From Planctomycetota bacterium (GTDB lineage: Bacteria; Planctomycetota; Planctomycetia; Pirellulales; Pirellulaceae): a DNA stretch of 41,182 bases. A program made the translations under genes and the position numbers. The stretch is from NCBI GenBank assembly GCA_026692885.1, contig JAPLNJ010001214.1, forward strand, positions 1 to 41,182. Direction: 5' to 3'. The notes under the pieces are model-generated. The model saw only the letters and a list, made by a program, of their open reading frames with translations. It made no database searches and was not told the DNA's origin. Of this stretch, positions 9,941 to 17,955 are shown one piece after another (the first letter of the stretch is position 1; every line of letters begins with the position of its first letter).

Positions 9941-10903
9941 ATGTCTGTCAGCAGCGAACGGGAGCGGGTGCGCGTCCACGATCAGTTGAGATCATTCCAA
10001 CTGCTGGAACTGGCTTCGTTCCCTAGCGGTCGCACCCTGTTGCTCGGCAGCGAGCCCTTGCCGTTGTTGATTTCCGTTGGCATCGATCCCCGCGCCCCGC
10101 AACGGCATCTCATCAGTTTTGGGGGCCGGGTGCACGTGCCACCGCTGGTCCAACGGCTGGCGTGCGGTGTCCTTGACGAGGGAGGCGATCTGTTCGCTGT
10201 GCGACGGACGGACACCAATGGTCAGTTCGCGGTGGACCTGCCGGACGGTCAGTACCGACTGCGGTTCGTCGTTGAAGTTCGCGACCCGATCGACGTGCAG
10301 GTGCTGGAGAGACTGGCGGATGACGCCGCGGTCGAGCAGTTGGAAGTGGCCGCGTCGCTGGACACGTTGACCGCCGAACTGCGCGAGGCCGTTCAGCGGA
10401 TGTTGGACGCCCGGCAAGCCACGCCAGCCGAACCTGAGCAAGCTCTGGATTTGCCCCGCATCGCCGCGTCGCTGGGTATGGCCCTGGCCCACAACGATTC
10501 GGAACCGCCTCCCGAACGGGACCGTGGCTGGTGGCTCGCGCCGGAGCAATCGCCGCAGCGGCTGGTGTTTCGCTGTCCGACGAGCCATGCCGAGTTCCCG
10601 TATGGTGTCGTCCTGGTCGAACTGAGGGACGGAGGCCGATCCGTGGCCATGAAGCTGCTGGCCGTTGATCAAAATCTGGAGGGAACCCATTACGGCAACA
10701 GCCTGCCGCTGGAGGCACTGCTCGAAGATCGTCCCTTCACGAGTTCCATGCGGCCGGTGTTCTGGGCCAACAGCGAGGTTATCTGCCGCCGGGGTAAGTT
10801 GGATGAAGTCGACGCGCTGCTCGCGTCACCGTATGTCAGCCAGCGACCGTACCTGGCAGAGCGTTTGCGCAGGCTGCGTGACAAACTGGCCCGTCCGAAG
10901 TGA
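9941..10903 (+). CDS. Unrecognised beta-rich protein between the Cys-rich and STAND genes
   Basis: The 320-residue protein starts at ATG 9941 with GGTGGAG just upstream. Family not recognised. Residues about 60-110 (GGDLFAVRRTDTNGQFAVDL then PDGQYRLRFVVEV) resemble a carboxypeptidase-regulatory-like beta-sandwich, an inference from pattern only. The middle is helical (residues about 115-160) and the C-terminal half has beta-type segments (RLVFRCPTSHAEF, GVVLVELRDGGRS) ending in a basic helix. No signal peptide or TM. The stop codon TGA (10901-10903) overlaps a possible GTG start of the next gene (GTGA), so the two products are probably translationally coupled and may form a complex. Confidence 0.82.
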   Translation: MSVSSERERVRVHDQLRSFQLLELASFPSGRTLLLGSEPLPLLISVGIDPRAPQRHLISFGGRVHVPPLVQRLACGVLDEGGDLFAVRRTDTNGQFAVDLPDGQYRLRFVVEVRDPIDVQVLERLADDAAVEQLEVAASLDTLTAELREAVQRMLDARQATPAEPEQALDLPRIAASLGMALAHNDSEPPPERDRGWWLAPEQSPQRLVFRCPTSHAEFPYGVVLVELRDGGRSVAMKLLAVDQNLEGTHYGNSLPLEALLEDRPFTSSMRPVFWANSEVICRRGKLDEVDALLASPYVSQRPYLAERLRRLRDKLARPK

Positions 10904-10935
10904 CGCGGCGATGCGTCCCAGGAGTTGCACCGGAA

Positions 10936-13900
10936 ATGCAGTTTCATGAAGCCGCGTTGCACGGCGCCTGGTTCAGCGATCCGCGCAGCTATGATTACCT
11001 GGTATTCGGCGATGCGAGCCTGTTGCTGCAAGCCATCCGCGAGGCCGCGCAGCGAGCCGATTTCCGACCGGTGATTCGCGGCATGGACCAGTTGCTGCAG
11101 GAACCGGCTCGATTCGGCGCCTTTCTGGCCGAAGACGCGGAGTACCCCAGCGAGTCGGGCTTGGCGGTGTTGGCAGGGTTGCGTGGCGCGGTCGAAGCGG
11201 CTCAGGTTTGGATCGAACATCACGACGACATTCAGTCGCCGGCCTCAACCCGTGCCAGACTGCGATTGCAGGACCAGCTGCGGGCGGCCGTCGCTGGCTT
11301 CGGACGGGCATGGGGCGACAGCGTACGTTCTGCCTTCGATCGGGACGGGCCGTGGAACCCGGTGCTGGACGCGAACCCCGTTTGGCAGCTGCTGACACAA
11401 TTGAGCCGCGATAACGACCGGGCCGGAATCTGGATTACGTGGGACGTCCTGCAGCGTCTGGTGCCGGTCAGCACTGGCCAAGCGGCTGGGGCCGGGTCGG
11501 TGCGATCCGCCACCACACCCGTGCTCGTCGCGCCGCCTTGGTCGCGACGTGGCTTCGTCATGTGGTTGACCGTGGAGTTGTTGCCCGATTGTCGCGGAGG
11601 GTTCGATCCGGACCCGCTGTCGCTGGGGCTGACGGCGGTTCAGGACGAGCCGACGGCAGGTGCGTTCAATCCTCCGGCGGATCAGGAGCGTGTTTCGGGA
11701 AACCAAGATCGCTGCGATTTACTCCACATCATGCGCCGCGTCTGGGCCGTTTCGGCGGTGGGGGATCGCTTTCGTGGTCGCTGGGGAATTACCTGCCAGT
11801 GTCCCGTCGCCGACAGTCCGTTCTCGCATCTCCCGCCCGTGTTTGTGCGCCGACTCGAGGGGCGGTCGGTGGAGGCGGCGGCCCTGGCGGCCATCTGGGC
11901 GGCCAGCGGCACAGTGCCGTACGACACTCCGTTCGCCGCGGGCCGACCGCTGCCCTTGATGCTGGACGTGGCGGTCACGGCCTGTCTTGATCACTCGGCG
12001 GCGGAGCGGCCTTCCGACATGGCACTCCGCCCCGTTAAATCGATCGGTCCCAAGCTTGTCGGCGCCAGGGAAGCTGGCCTGGATACGGTGCTGCTGGCCG
12101 AGGACGAAGAGCCGTCGGCAGCAGAGGACCAGCCACGGGCGGCGGACCGACCAACCGCCGCTGGGCATCAGCCGTCAGCCAGTGTCCATGTCGTGCGGAT
12201 CAAGACCATCCGTGAGGCATTGGATCGCATGCTGGTCACCAACCGCTTCCTGAACAAGTGGCAGGAGCAGCAGCAGCGAATCTGGCGGGACCAGTGGGAA
12301 TCGGGCACAGCCGAGTTGGAGCCGACGGCGGTGCAAGAACGCATGCCAAGGCACCTCGACAAACCTCCCTACATCGGGGACCAAGGTTGGCGATTGCTGA
12401 CGGACTTCCAGCATCCCGAGGATTATCTGCACGCGGCTTACTTTCGTCATCGACGGGAGGCTTCGGTCGAGGACGACGAATCACCGGACGATCGATGGTC
12501 AGACATTGACTGCCGAGACGATGTCGTGTTCAACCGCTTGCGACTTCCGCCGGTCGGCGCTGTGGACCTCCAGTTGCTGTGCGTGACCAGCGATGCAGGC
12601 GTCGGCAAGTCAGCGACCGTGGATTGGTTGCTCGCCCGCTTCAATCGTCCCGATACCGGCCTGATCGCCTTTAAGTTTCAGATCGGGGCCCTGCCGGTCG
12701 GCGGCGACGCGACCGGCGACGGCCTGCGGGACCAGATGGCTGCGCAGTTGCGAGATGAGAACGAGGGTCAGCTCAGCGCGGATTTGGCGACGGAGATTAT
12801 CGATTTCTATCGCCGGAGCGGGCGGCTGGTTCTGTTGTTCGACGGATTGGACCAAATTGGCGATCGAGCTCAGCTCGACGCGATTCAATCGCTGTTGGTC
12901 TCCCCGCTATGGGAGGCTTGTCGCAAGGTGGTCGCAGGGCGACCGCATGCGGTGCAGCGGGAGTGGCAGCGGCTGTTTGCGGGCCGCCCGTGGCGGTTCC
13001 TGCAAGCGGAGGAACTGACACCGGCGCAGCAGCGACGCTACCTGGGAAACGCGCCGAACGGCAGATCCCGCTACGATCGGCTGCCGGAAGAAGCACGCGG
13101 AATTCTCTCTGTGCCGCGCGTGCTGTATTACCTCTGGCAGATGTCGGAAGATCGCTTTGCCCGGGTGGAAACGGCCAGCGATGTCTACTACTTGGCGATT
13201 GAGGAGATGATTCTACGGGGGATGCAGGGCTCACCGCAGGCCCGCCTGATCGGCTGGCAGCGGCCCGATCCGCCTGACAAGCCGCAGGCCCTCTCGCTAC
13301 GCACCACGTTGGAACTGCTCGGGATCATCGCCTTCGAGATGACGTCGCAGACCCTGTTGCGCCCGCCAGCGGTCGTCGGCGACGAAGTCGCCACCGTTCC
13401 CAACTTCGACCGGATTGGCCGAGCTCAGTTCTCCAAGTTCGAAAAACAGTTGTACCAGCGGTGCCTGCAACTGCGTACGCTGGGTGATTTCGGCCACAAC
13501 CTACGCGGCCTGGGTGCCTTGAACACGCTCCTCGATCGCGGCCTGTTCGACGTAGATGTGGACGGCTTGGATCAGATTCAGTTCCGCAATCGCAGCTTGC
13601 AGGAGTTTCTGTGCGCGTACTACCTGGCGCAACACGCCCTGCCCGACGACGTAGCACGCTTGTGGAATTGGGTCTACCTGCCGGATCAGCCGGCGACCGA
13701 GGAATACTACTTCGTGTGGCAGTACCTCTGCGAAATGCATCCCGGCGCGCGCGATCCGGACTGCTGGTGTCGTGCGATCGAACCGCTGTATCGCCCGGCT
13801 TTTCAGTCTGCCCAGGGAACGTGGGAGGCTAAACGTTCCAATGAAATGATCTTTCGCTCCTGGAGCCGCCTGCAGGAATACTGCGCCGCCGGCCACGCGT

Positions 13901-14916
13901 TGGCGCTGCAGTTGCGCGAGCGGTGGTGGAATGAGTTCGAGAACCTCCCCGCACGCCGTCCGGAGGCACGTGGATTCTGCCAGCAGATCCAAGACAGCTT
14001 GATCACGCTGCCGGTGGGTGACTACGAGATGGGTTCGCCGCCTGACAAGCCCGGCATGGCTCGGGAGCAGGACACCTTCTGGCGGGACTGGATTGCCGGC
14101 GCCCAGGCCGCCCCCGAAGCCGAAATCGAGAAGTTCCTGGAATCGCACGATTGGGGCGTTGGCCGAAAGGCCCGGGCGCGGCGGGAGGAATGGCGTGCCT
14201 TTCTACTTCGCGTCGTGCAGGGCGGGGGCCTGGAACTGGTCAGGCAATGGGTGGCCTCAGCGCACGTTCCCCAGCAGCGTCAGCACACCGTGCAGGCCTT
14301 CCAACTTAGCCGCTGCCCGACGCTCAACGTCTGGTATCGGTTGTACGATCCAGGCCACGGCTTGCGACTGTCGCCCTTCCGGAAGCTCTACCAACAGTTC
14401 AGCCCTGACGCACAGTTTCCGGCGATCCACGTCAGTTGGTTTGATGCGTGGGCGTTTTGCCTCTGGCTCCGCTGGGGCGGGGGCAGCTGCCGCTTGCCGT
14501 GGGAGGACGAGTGGGAATATGCGGCCAAGTTCGGCACGCCCTGGGACCAGAAGTACTGGTGGGGAGACGAATTCGATGCAGCCCGCTGCAACGCGCGGGA
14601 GTCGTCGGTCGGCAGGACGGAACCGCCCTCGGAGACCCACGCCAATCCCGCCACCCAGACGCTCGATCCCGCCGAGATCGGCTTGCAAGACCTGTTGGGC
14701 AACGTCTGGGAATGGTGCCAGGATCAATATCGTGAGCATTACGAGCGGACCGATTCAGACGCCCCGGGCGATACCATTTCGTCGCGTGTCTTACGCGGCG
14801 GCTCCTTCAGCGACTACGCTTGGCACACGTGTTCTGCGACTCGAGACGAGGACCATCCGTCGATCGCGGACCGCGTCAACGGCATGCGAATCGCCCGAGA
14901 TTCGGACCGGCCGTAG
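10936..14916 (+). CDS. STAND NTPase: N-terminal region, probable Lon-like protease domain, NACHT, FGE-sulfatase domain
   Basis: 1326 residues from ATG 10936 (AGGAG 11 nt upstream); GTG at 10900, overlapping the previous stop, would add 12 residues. Residues 1 to about 270 are unrecognised. Residues about 300-395 match the proteolytic domain of Lon: Ser311 in EGRSVEAAAL (Lon GPSAG), DVAVT, then Lys373 in a segment aligning without gaps with E. coli Lon around Lys722, followed by AGLDTVLLAEDEE. About 12 extra residues separate the two catalytic positions compared with Lon. The NACHT/STAND core has Walker A SDAGVGKS (552-559) and Walker B LLFDGLDQI (Asp636), then a long helical region. Residues about 1025-1326 form a formylglycine-generating-enzyme-like fold (EMGSP, WEDEWEYAAKFG, LLGNVWEWC, RVLRGGSFSDYAW, GMRIARD). 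Probably a cytoplasmic sensor/effector with an FGE-fold recognition domain; true FGE activity unlikely. Confidence 0.9.
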   Translation: MQFHEAALHGAWFSDPRSYDYLVFGDASLLLQAIREAAQRADFRPVIRGMDQLLQEPARFGAFLAEDAEYPSESGLAVLAGLRGAVEAAQVWIEHHDDIQSPASTRARLRLQDQLRAAVAGFGRAWGDSVRSAFDRDGPWNPVLDANPVWQLLTQLSRDNDRAGIWITWDVLQRLVPVSTGQAAGAGSVRSATTPVLVAPPWSRRGFVMWLTVELLPDCRGGFDPDPLSLGLTAVQDEPTAGAFNPPADQERVSGNQDRCDLLHIMRRVWAVSAVGDRFRGRWGITCQCPVADSPFSHLPPVFVRRLEGRSVEAAALAAIWAASGTVPYDTPFAAGRPLPLMLDVAVTACLDHSAAERPSDMALRPVKSIGPKLVGAREAGLDTVLLAEDEEPSAAEDQPRAADRPTAAGHQPSASVHVVRIKTIREALDRMLVTNRFLNKWQEQQQRIWRDQWESGTAELEPTAVQERMPRHLDKPPYIGDQGWRLLTDFQHPEDYLHAAYFRHRREASVEDDESPDDRWSDIDCRDDVVFNRLRLPPVGAVDLQLLCVTSDAGVGKSATVDWLLARFNRPDTGLIAFKFQIGALPVGGDATGDGLRDQMAAQLRDENEGQLSADLATEIIDFYRRSGRLVLLFDGLDQIGDRAQLDAIQSLLVSPLWEACRKVVAGRPHAVQREWQRLFAGRPWRFLQAEELTPAQQRRYLGNAPNGRSRYDRLPEEARGILSVPRVLYYLWQMSEDRFARVETASDVYYLAIEEMILRGMQGSPQARLIGWQRPDPPDKPQALSLRTTLELLGIIAFEMTSQTLLRPPAVVGDEVATVPNFDRIGRAQFSKFEKQLYQRCLQLRTLGDFGHNLRGLGALNTLLDRGLFDVDVDGLDQIQFRNRSLQEFLCAYYLAQHALPDDVARLWNWVYLPDQPATEEYYFVWQYLCEMHPGARDPDCWCRAIEPLYRPAFQSAQGTWEAKRSNEMIFRSWSRLQEYCAAGHALALQLRERWWNEFENLPARRPEARGFCQQIQDSLITLPVGDYEMGSPPDKPGMAREQDTFWRDWIAGAQAAPEAEIEKFLESHDWGVGRKARARREEWRAFLLRVVQGGGLELVRQWVASAHVPQQRQHTVQAFQLSRCPTLNVWYRLYDPGHGLRLSPFRKLYQQFSPDAQFPAIHVSWFDAWAFCLWLRWGGGSCRLPWEDEWEYAAKFGTPWDQKYWWGDEFDAARCNARESSVGRTEPPSETHANPATQTLDPAEIGLQDLLGNVWEWCQDQYREHYERTDSDAPGDTISSRVLRGGSFSDYAWHTCSATRDEDHPSIADRVNGMRIARDSDRP

Positions 14917-15221
14917 GAGGCCTCTGACCCGGCGAAGTCGCGTTGCGGCCAGTGACGATGCCCGCGGCCAATCCCCCACGCCCGCGGCCCGCGGTCGCCC
15001 TCCGCCCTTGAGCGTCCCATGCCGCTCGCCAAGAAAGTCGGTCGCGAATTGGCCTGTGAAGTGCCTTTCTTGGATTGGCAGGCGTCCGCGTGGGCCGCCG
15101 CTTACGGGCGCAGACTAGATTCTCACTACCAAGGGGACTGGCAGCAGTCCTCTCCAGCGCGTAACATGACGCGAGGTCTTCCTCTGGTTCCGAGACATGC
15201 AGGTCGAAAGCAGGTGGTAGC
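14917..15221. other. Intergenic gap upstream of the BlaI-type gene
   Basis: This 305-bp gap ends the STAND gene and carries the leader of the repressor gene. I see no convincing gene. An ATG at 15019 opens an 86-codon frame that overlaps the repressor and has no recognisable content. The best structured site is the small inverted repeat at 15158-15173. Confidence 0.45.
15158..15173. promoter_or_regulatory. Possible operator inverted repeat
   Basis: CGCGT-AACATG-ACGCG has perfect 5-bp arms and lies 49 bp before the repressor ATG, a usual place for a self-regulating BlaI-family operator. It does not match the classic TACA/TGTA BlaI box, so the assignment is weak. Confidence 0.25.
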
Positions 15222-15647
15222 ATGGCAAACGAGCCCCGATCCGACCTCCAACTTACCCCGCATCAGTTGCGACTGTTGAAGACGGTGTGGGGGGGGAAAC
15301 GCACCGCTGGTGAAATCCGGGCCGCGATCCAGGACTCAGCTGGGCCGCCTCCCGACTTGGCGATGGTTTCGGCCGGGTTGCAGCAACTGGCGCAAGAGGG
15401 ATACCTACAGCGAGAATTGCACCCCCATGCTGACGACACGTATACGGCGTTAGTCACCGCTGCCGAGGTCCGCGAGTGGCTTTTGTCTCGGTCCAACGAC
15501 CTGCTCAATGAGCCAGCGGGTCTCATGGAACGGTTTGCGGGCCGGAATGATTTGAGCCGAGAGCGAATACGGCTCCGGCGGATTCTGGATAGCCTGGAGA
15601 AACCCGACCAGCCGCCTCTACAGGGCGTTAAGAAGGGTGGGAAGTGA
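15222..15647 (+). CDS. BlaI/MecI/CopY-family winged-helix repressor
   Basis: 141 residues from ATG 15222, with AGGTGG a few nt upstream. The layout is that of BlaI-type repressors: LTPHQLRLLKTVWGG (helix 1), TAGEIRAAI, the recognition-helix region DLAMVSAGLQQLAQEGYLQR, and a wing (HPHADDTYTALVTAAEV) leading to a C-terminal dimerisation segment with SRERIRLRRILDSLE. Length fits the family (about 120-140). In characterised systems this repressor is cleaved when the paired BlaR1/MecR1 membrane peptidase is triggered. The next gene is such a peptidase, starting 19 nt after this stop, so the pair probably forms a signal-responsive switch. What it controls is not shown; the neighbouring cluster is the obvious candidate. 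Confidence 0.85.
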   Translation: MANEPRSDLQLTPHQLRLLKTVWGGKRTAGEIRAAIQDSAGPPPDLAMVSAGLQQLAQEGYLQRELHPHADDTYTALVTAAEVREWLLSRSNDLLNEPAGLMERFAGRNDLSRERIRLRRILDSLEKPDQPPLQGVKKGGK

Positions 15648-15666
15648 ACTTCCGGGAGATGATGTC

Positions 15667-17814
15667 ATGCCGGGCAAGACGACGATCGCGGACTTCCTGA
15701 AGTTGCGGCCACGGCTCCCGCGCCAATTCCTGATGCGGCTGCGCAGCCGAGACGGCTGGGGACGTAGTCTCCGCTCCCTGTCGTCGGTGGCATCGAGCCG
15801 TCACTTGCGGTGGGCGGTCCGGTGTTTGATTCTGGCAGGCGTCGCCTTGCTGACCATGGCCTGCTACGGCGTAGACCCGAGATTCGCGGCCGAGTTAGCC
15901 CTGGTCCCAATTCAAGTCAACTTCTATGCCGTCCTGGTGACCGCCGTCTGCTTCATCCTTGCGCGCGGGGGCGTCGAATTCATCCACTGGAGGCGTTGGC
16001 ATCGGCGACACATGCGACTGGTTTGGCTGGGCGCGGCCGCCGTGCCACTGGTGACGTTCGTGGTCTGCTCCTTGCTTAGCATCGCGCGGTGGCTCCTGAC
16101 GCAAGCCCCGTCCGCCGTCGCTTCATTCCTGCCAGACGCCCCCGCCGTCGCCGAACCCCTGGAGCCGATCAGTTCCGCCGTGTTCGTGACCCTGGGCTTT
16201 CTTTGGGGCGTGTGGGGACTCTGGGGTCTGTCGGAGTTGGGCGGCGAGTTGTCCTGGCTGGCGCGGCATGTGGCCACCCTGCTCGAAGACCCGCGGAGCA
16301 GTGTGGTCAGTCAGCAGGGCGGAGAACTCCAGGCAGACCAGGCACCCAAGCTGTTGAGCTTCCATGTCCGGTCGTCCGCTCGCAAGAAACGGGTGGCCTA
16401 CACCCTCACCTTTGCGGCCCTGCACCGCCTCTATGTCCAGTCCGCCGAACGCCTTGGCATCAGGCCCGACCGCCTACCCCGGCTCGTGGTTACAGACAGC
16501 GAATCCGTCGGCAGGATTGGGCCCCACTATGTGGTGACCTGGAAAGCGGGTGCGGTCATCGTCCTCCCCAGCGACCTGTCGGCGTATGTCCAGCGCACGA
16601 CGGATCGCGGCGCGGACCGGAAGGGGGGCGAGTGGAACGTCGGGCTGGAGAGCCGCTACGTGCGCGATTGCCTCCGGGTGATCCTGCTTCACGAACTATC
16701 GCACCACCGAGCCATCGATCACGTGATGCAGTTTTGGGTTGTCCGTATGAGCCGCATTCTCTGCTGGCCAGCCTGGTTCTTGATGGAGAGTTGGGGCGGC
16801 TATCAGGCGCTCGATCTGGCCGTCGAGGCGTCCTGCGACTGCGATGCGTTCGCCGCGATGACGACATCCCGTGCCGCGGACGATGGTCAACATGTCGTGG
16901 AAGATGTGGTGAGCGGCGTGCTGGCTGACGAAGGCCATCCCGCGCCGGACGCCCGGCAAAAAGAAATCGAGCAGCTGGAACAACTGGCGGCCATCCTGAA
17001 CTCGTTCCAGGGTGCCGGTGGCGAACACGCGGCGCGCGTAAACCTCATCCGGCGGGAAACCACGGGAGCCGGATCGCGTTGGTTCTCGATGCTGCCCTTG
17101 GCGATCGCCGCCCTGCTCGTGTCGTTTCTCACCCTGAGTGACGCTGCGCCCCAGCCTTCATCACCGCTTCGGTGGGAGCGTCCCAGCCGCGACTTGCTGC
17201 TGGGCAACATCAGCAGGGTCATGGACGGATTGGGGGAGCTCGCCAACCGGCCCTTGGTGTTGCCGGCGCGATTTCCACACATCTTGCCCACTCCAACGCC
17301 GTCGCCGGAACTGTTGCCGCCCTCCCACGCCGCGGACATCCGGCATCAGCGGCTGGCCTCGACCGTAGACGCCGGGACGAGGCTGGCGCCTCCGCCAGCG
17401 ATCTCAATTACGCCGTCGCTGGCGAATTGGCGGCCGGAGTCTACTCGGGCCAGTTTCTCTCGCAGCGAACGATTGCCGGGCAACATCGCGTCCATGGCAT
17501 CCGGCGAAAAAAAGTTGACCGACTTCGTCACCCGGCTGAATGATACAAAACTGCAGATGCGGCGCAATGCCCAGGACTGGAATGACCGGTTGGCGGCGTG
17601 GCAAGCGAGAGTACAGGAGATGCGATACGCGCAGGAGGAGCAGCGACGAGAGTCCATGTACCGGCAGATGCAACAGCAACAAATCCAGCAAGAGGCCCAG
17701 CGAGCACAACAGCAGACACAGCTATTGCAAAATGTGCAGCAGATGCAACAGCAGCAACAGTCACTCATTCAAAGCCAGCAGCGGGATCAAATGCAACGGA
17801 TTAACAGGCCATGA
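15667..17814 (+). CDS. BlaR1/MecR1-like M56 membrane metallopeptidase with Gln-rich tail
   Basis: 715 residues from ATG 15667 (GGGAG 9 nt upstream); a GTG 10 codons earlier overlaps the repressor gene. Four hydrophobic segments come first (around LILAGVALLTMACYG, FYAVLVTAVCFILARG, LVWLGAAAVPLVTFVVC, VFVTLGFLWGVWGLWG). The peptidase domain has HELSH at residues 342-346 and the downstream acidic motif with Glu387 in EASCDCDAF, as in M56 peptidases. Another TM (MLPLAIAALLVSFLTL) separates it from a long exported tail that ends in a Gln-rich coiled coil (residues about 645-715). No penicillin-binding sensor domain is visible, unlike BlaR1, so the signal is unknown. Paired with the upstream repressor, whose cleavage it probably controls. 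Confidence 0.85.
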   Translation: MPGKTTIADFLKLRPRLPRQFLMRLRSRDGWGRSLRSLSSVASSRHLRWAVRCLILAGVALLTMACYGVDPRFAAELALVPIQVNFYAVLVTAVCFILARGGVEFIHWRRWHRRHMRLVWLGAAAVPLVTFVVCSLLSIARWLLTQAPSAVASFLPDAPAVAEPLEPISSAVFVTLGFLWGVWGLWGLSELGGELSWLARHVATLLEDPRSSVVSQQGGELQADQAPKLLSFHVRSSARKKRVAYTLTFAALHRLYVQSAERLGIRPDRLPRLVVTDSESVGRIGPHYVVTWKAGAVIVLPSDLSAYVQRTTDRGADRKGGEWNVGLESRYVRDCLRVILLHELSHHRAIDHVMQFWVVRMSRILCWPAWFLMESWGGYQALDLAVEASCDCDAFAAMTTSRAADDGQHVVEDVVSGVLADEGHPAPDARQKEIEQLEQLAAILNSFQGAGGEHAARVNLIRRETTGAGSRWFSMLPLAIAALLVSFLTLSDAAPQPSSPLRWERPSRDLLLGNISRVMDGLGELANRPLVLPARFPHILPTPTPSPELLPPSHAADIRHQRLASTVDAGTRLAPPPAISITPSLANWRPESTRASFSRSERLPGNIASMASGEKKLTDFVTRLNDTKLQMRRNAQDWNDRLAAWQARVQEMRYAQEEQRRESMYRQMQQQQIQQEAQRAQQQTQLLQNVQQMQQQQQSLIQSQQRDQMQRINRP

Positions 17815-17955
17815 CCTCCGCCACCAACAATCTTCCGGCCTCCCGGACGGTAGACGCCGCAGCCAGTGCGGTGGCTCAATTTTCGCCGGGAGGGGAAAGC
17901 GACCGTCGTGCCTGCCTTGATCGATTGCTCAGGTTCTTCCGCACAAAGGAGGAGT

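Noticed and set aside
14008..14916. FGE domain as target of a diversity-generating retroelement
   Set aside because: FGE/C-type lectin folds are often targets, but there is no reverse transcriptase, no template repeat and no second copy of this end in the window.
14018..15118. 366-codon plus-strand frame overlapping the FGE end of the STAND gene
   Set aside because: It is a different frame of the same FGE-domain DNA with Arg/Ser/Pro-rich content and no family.
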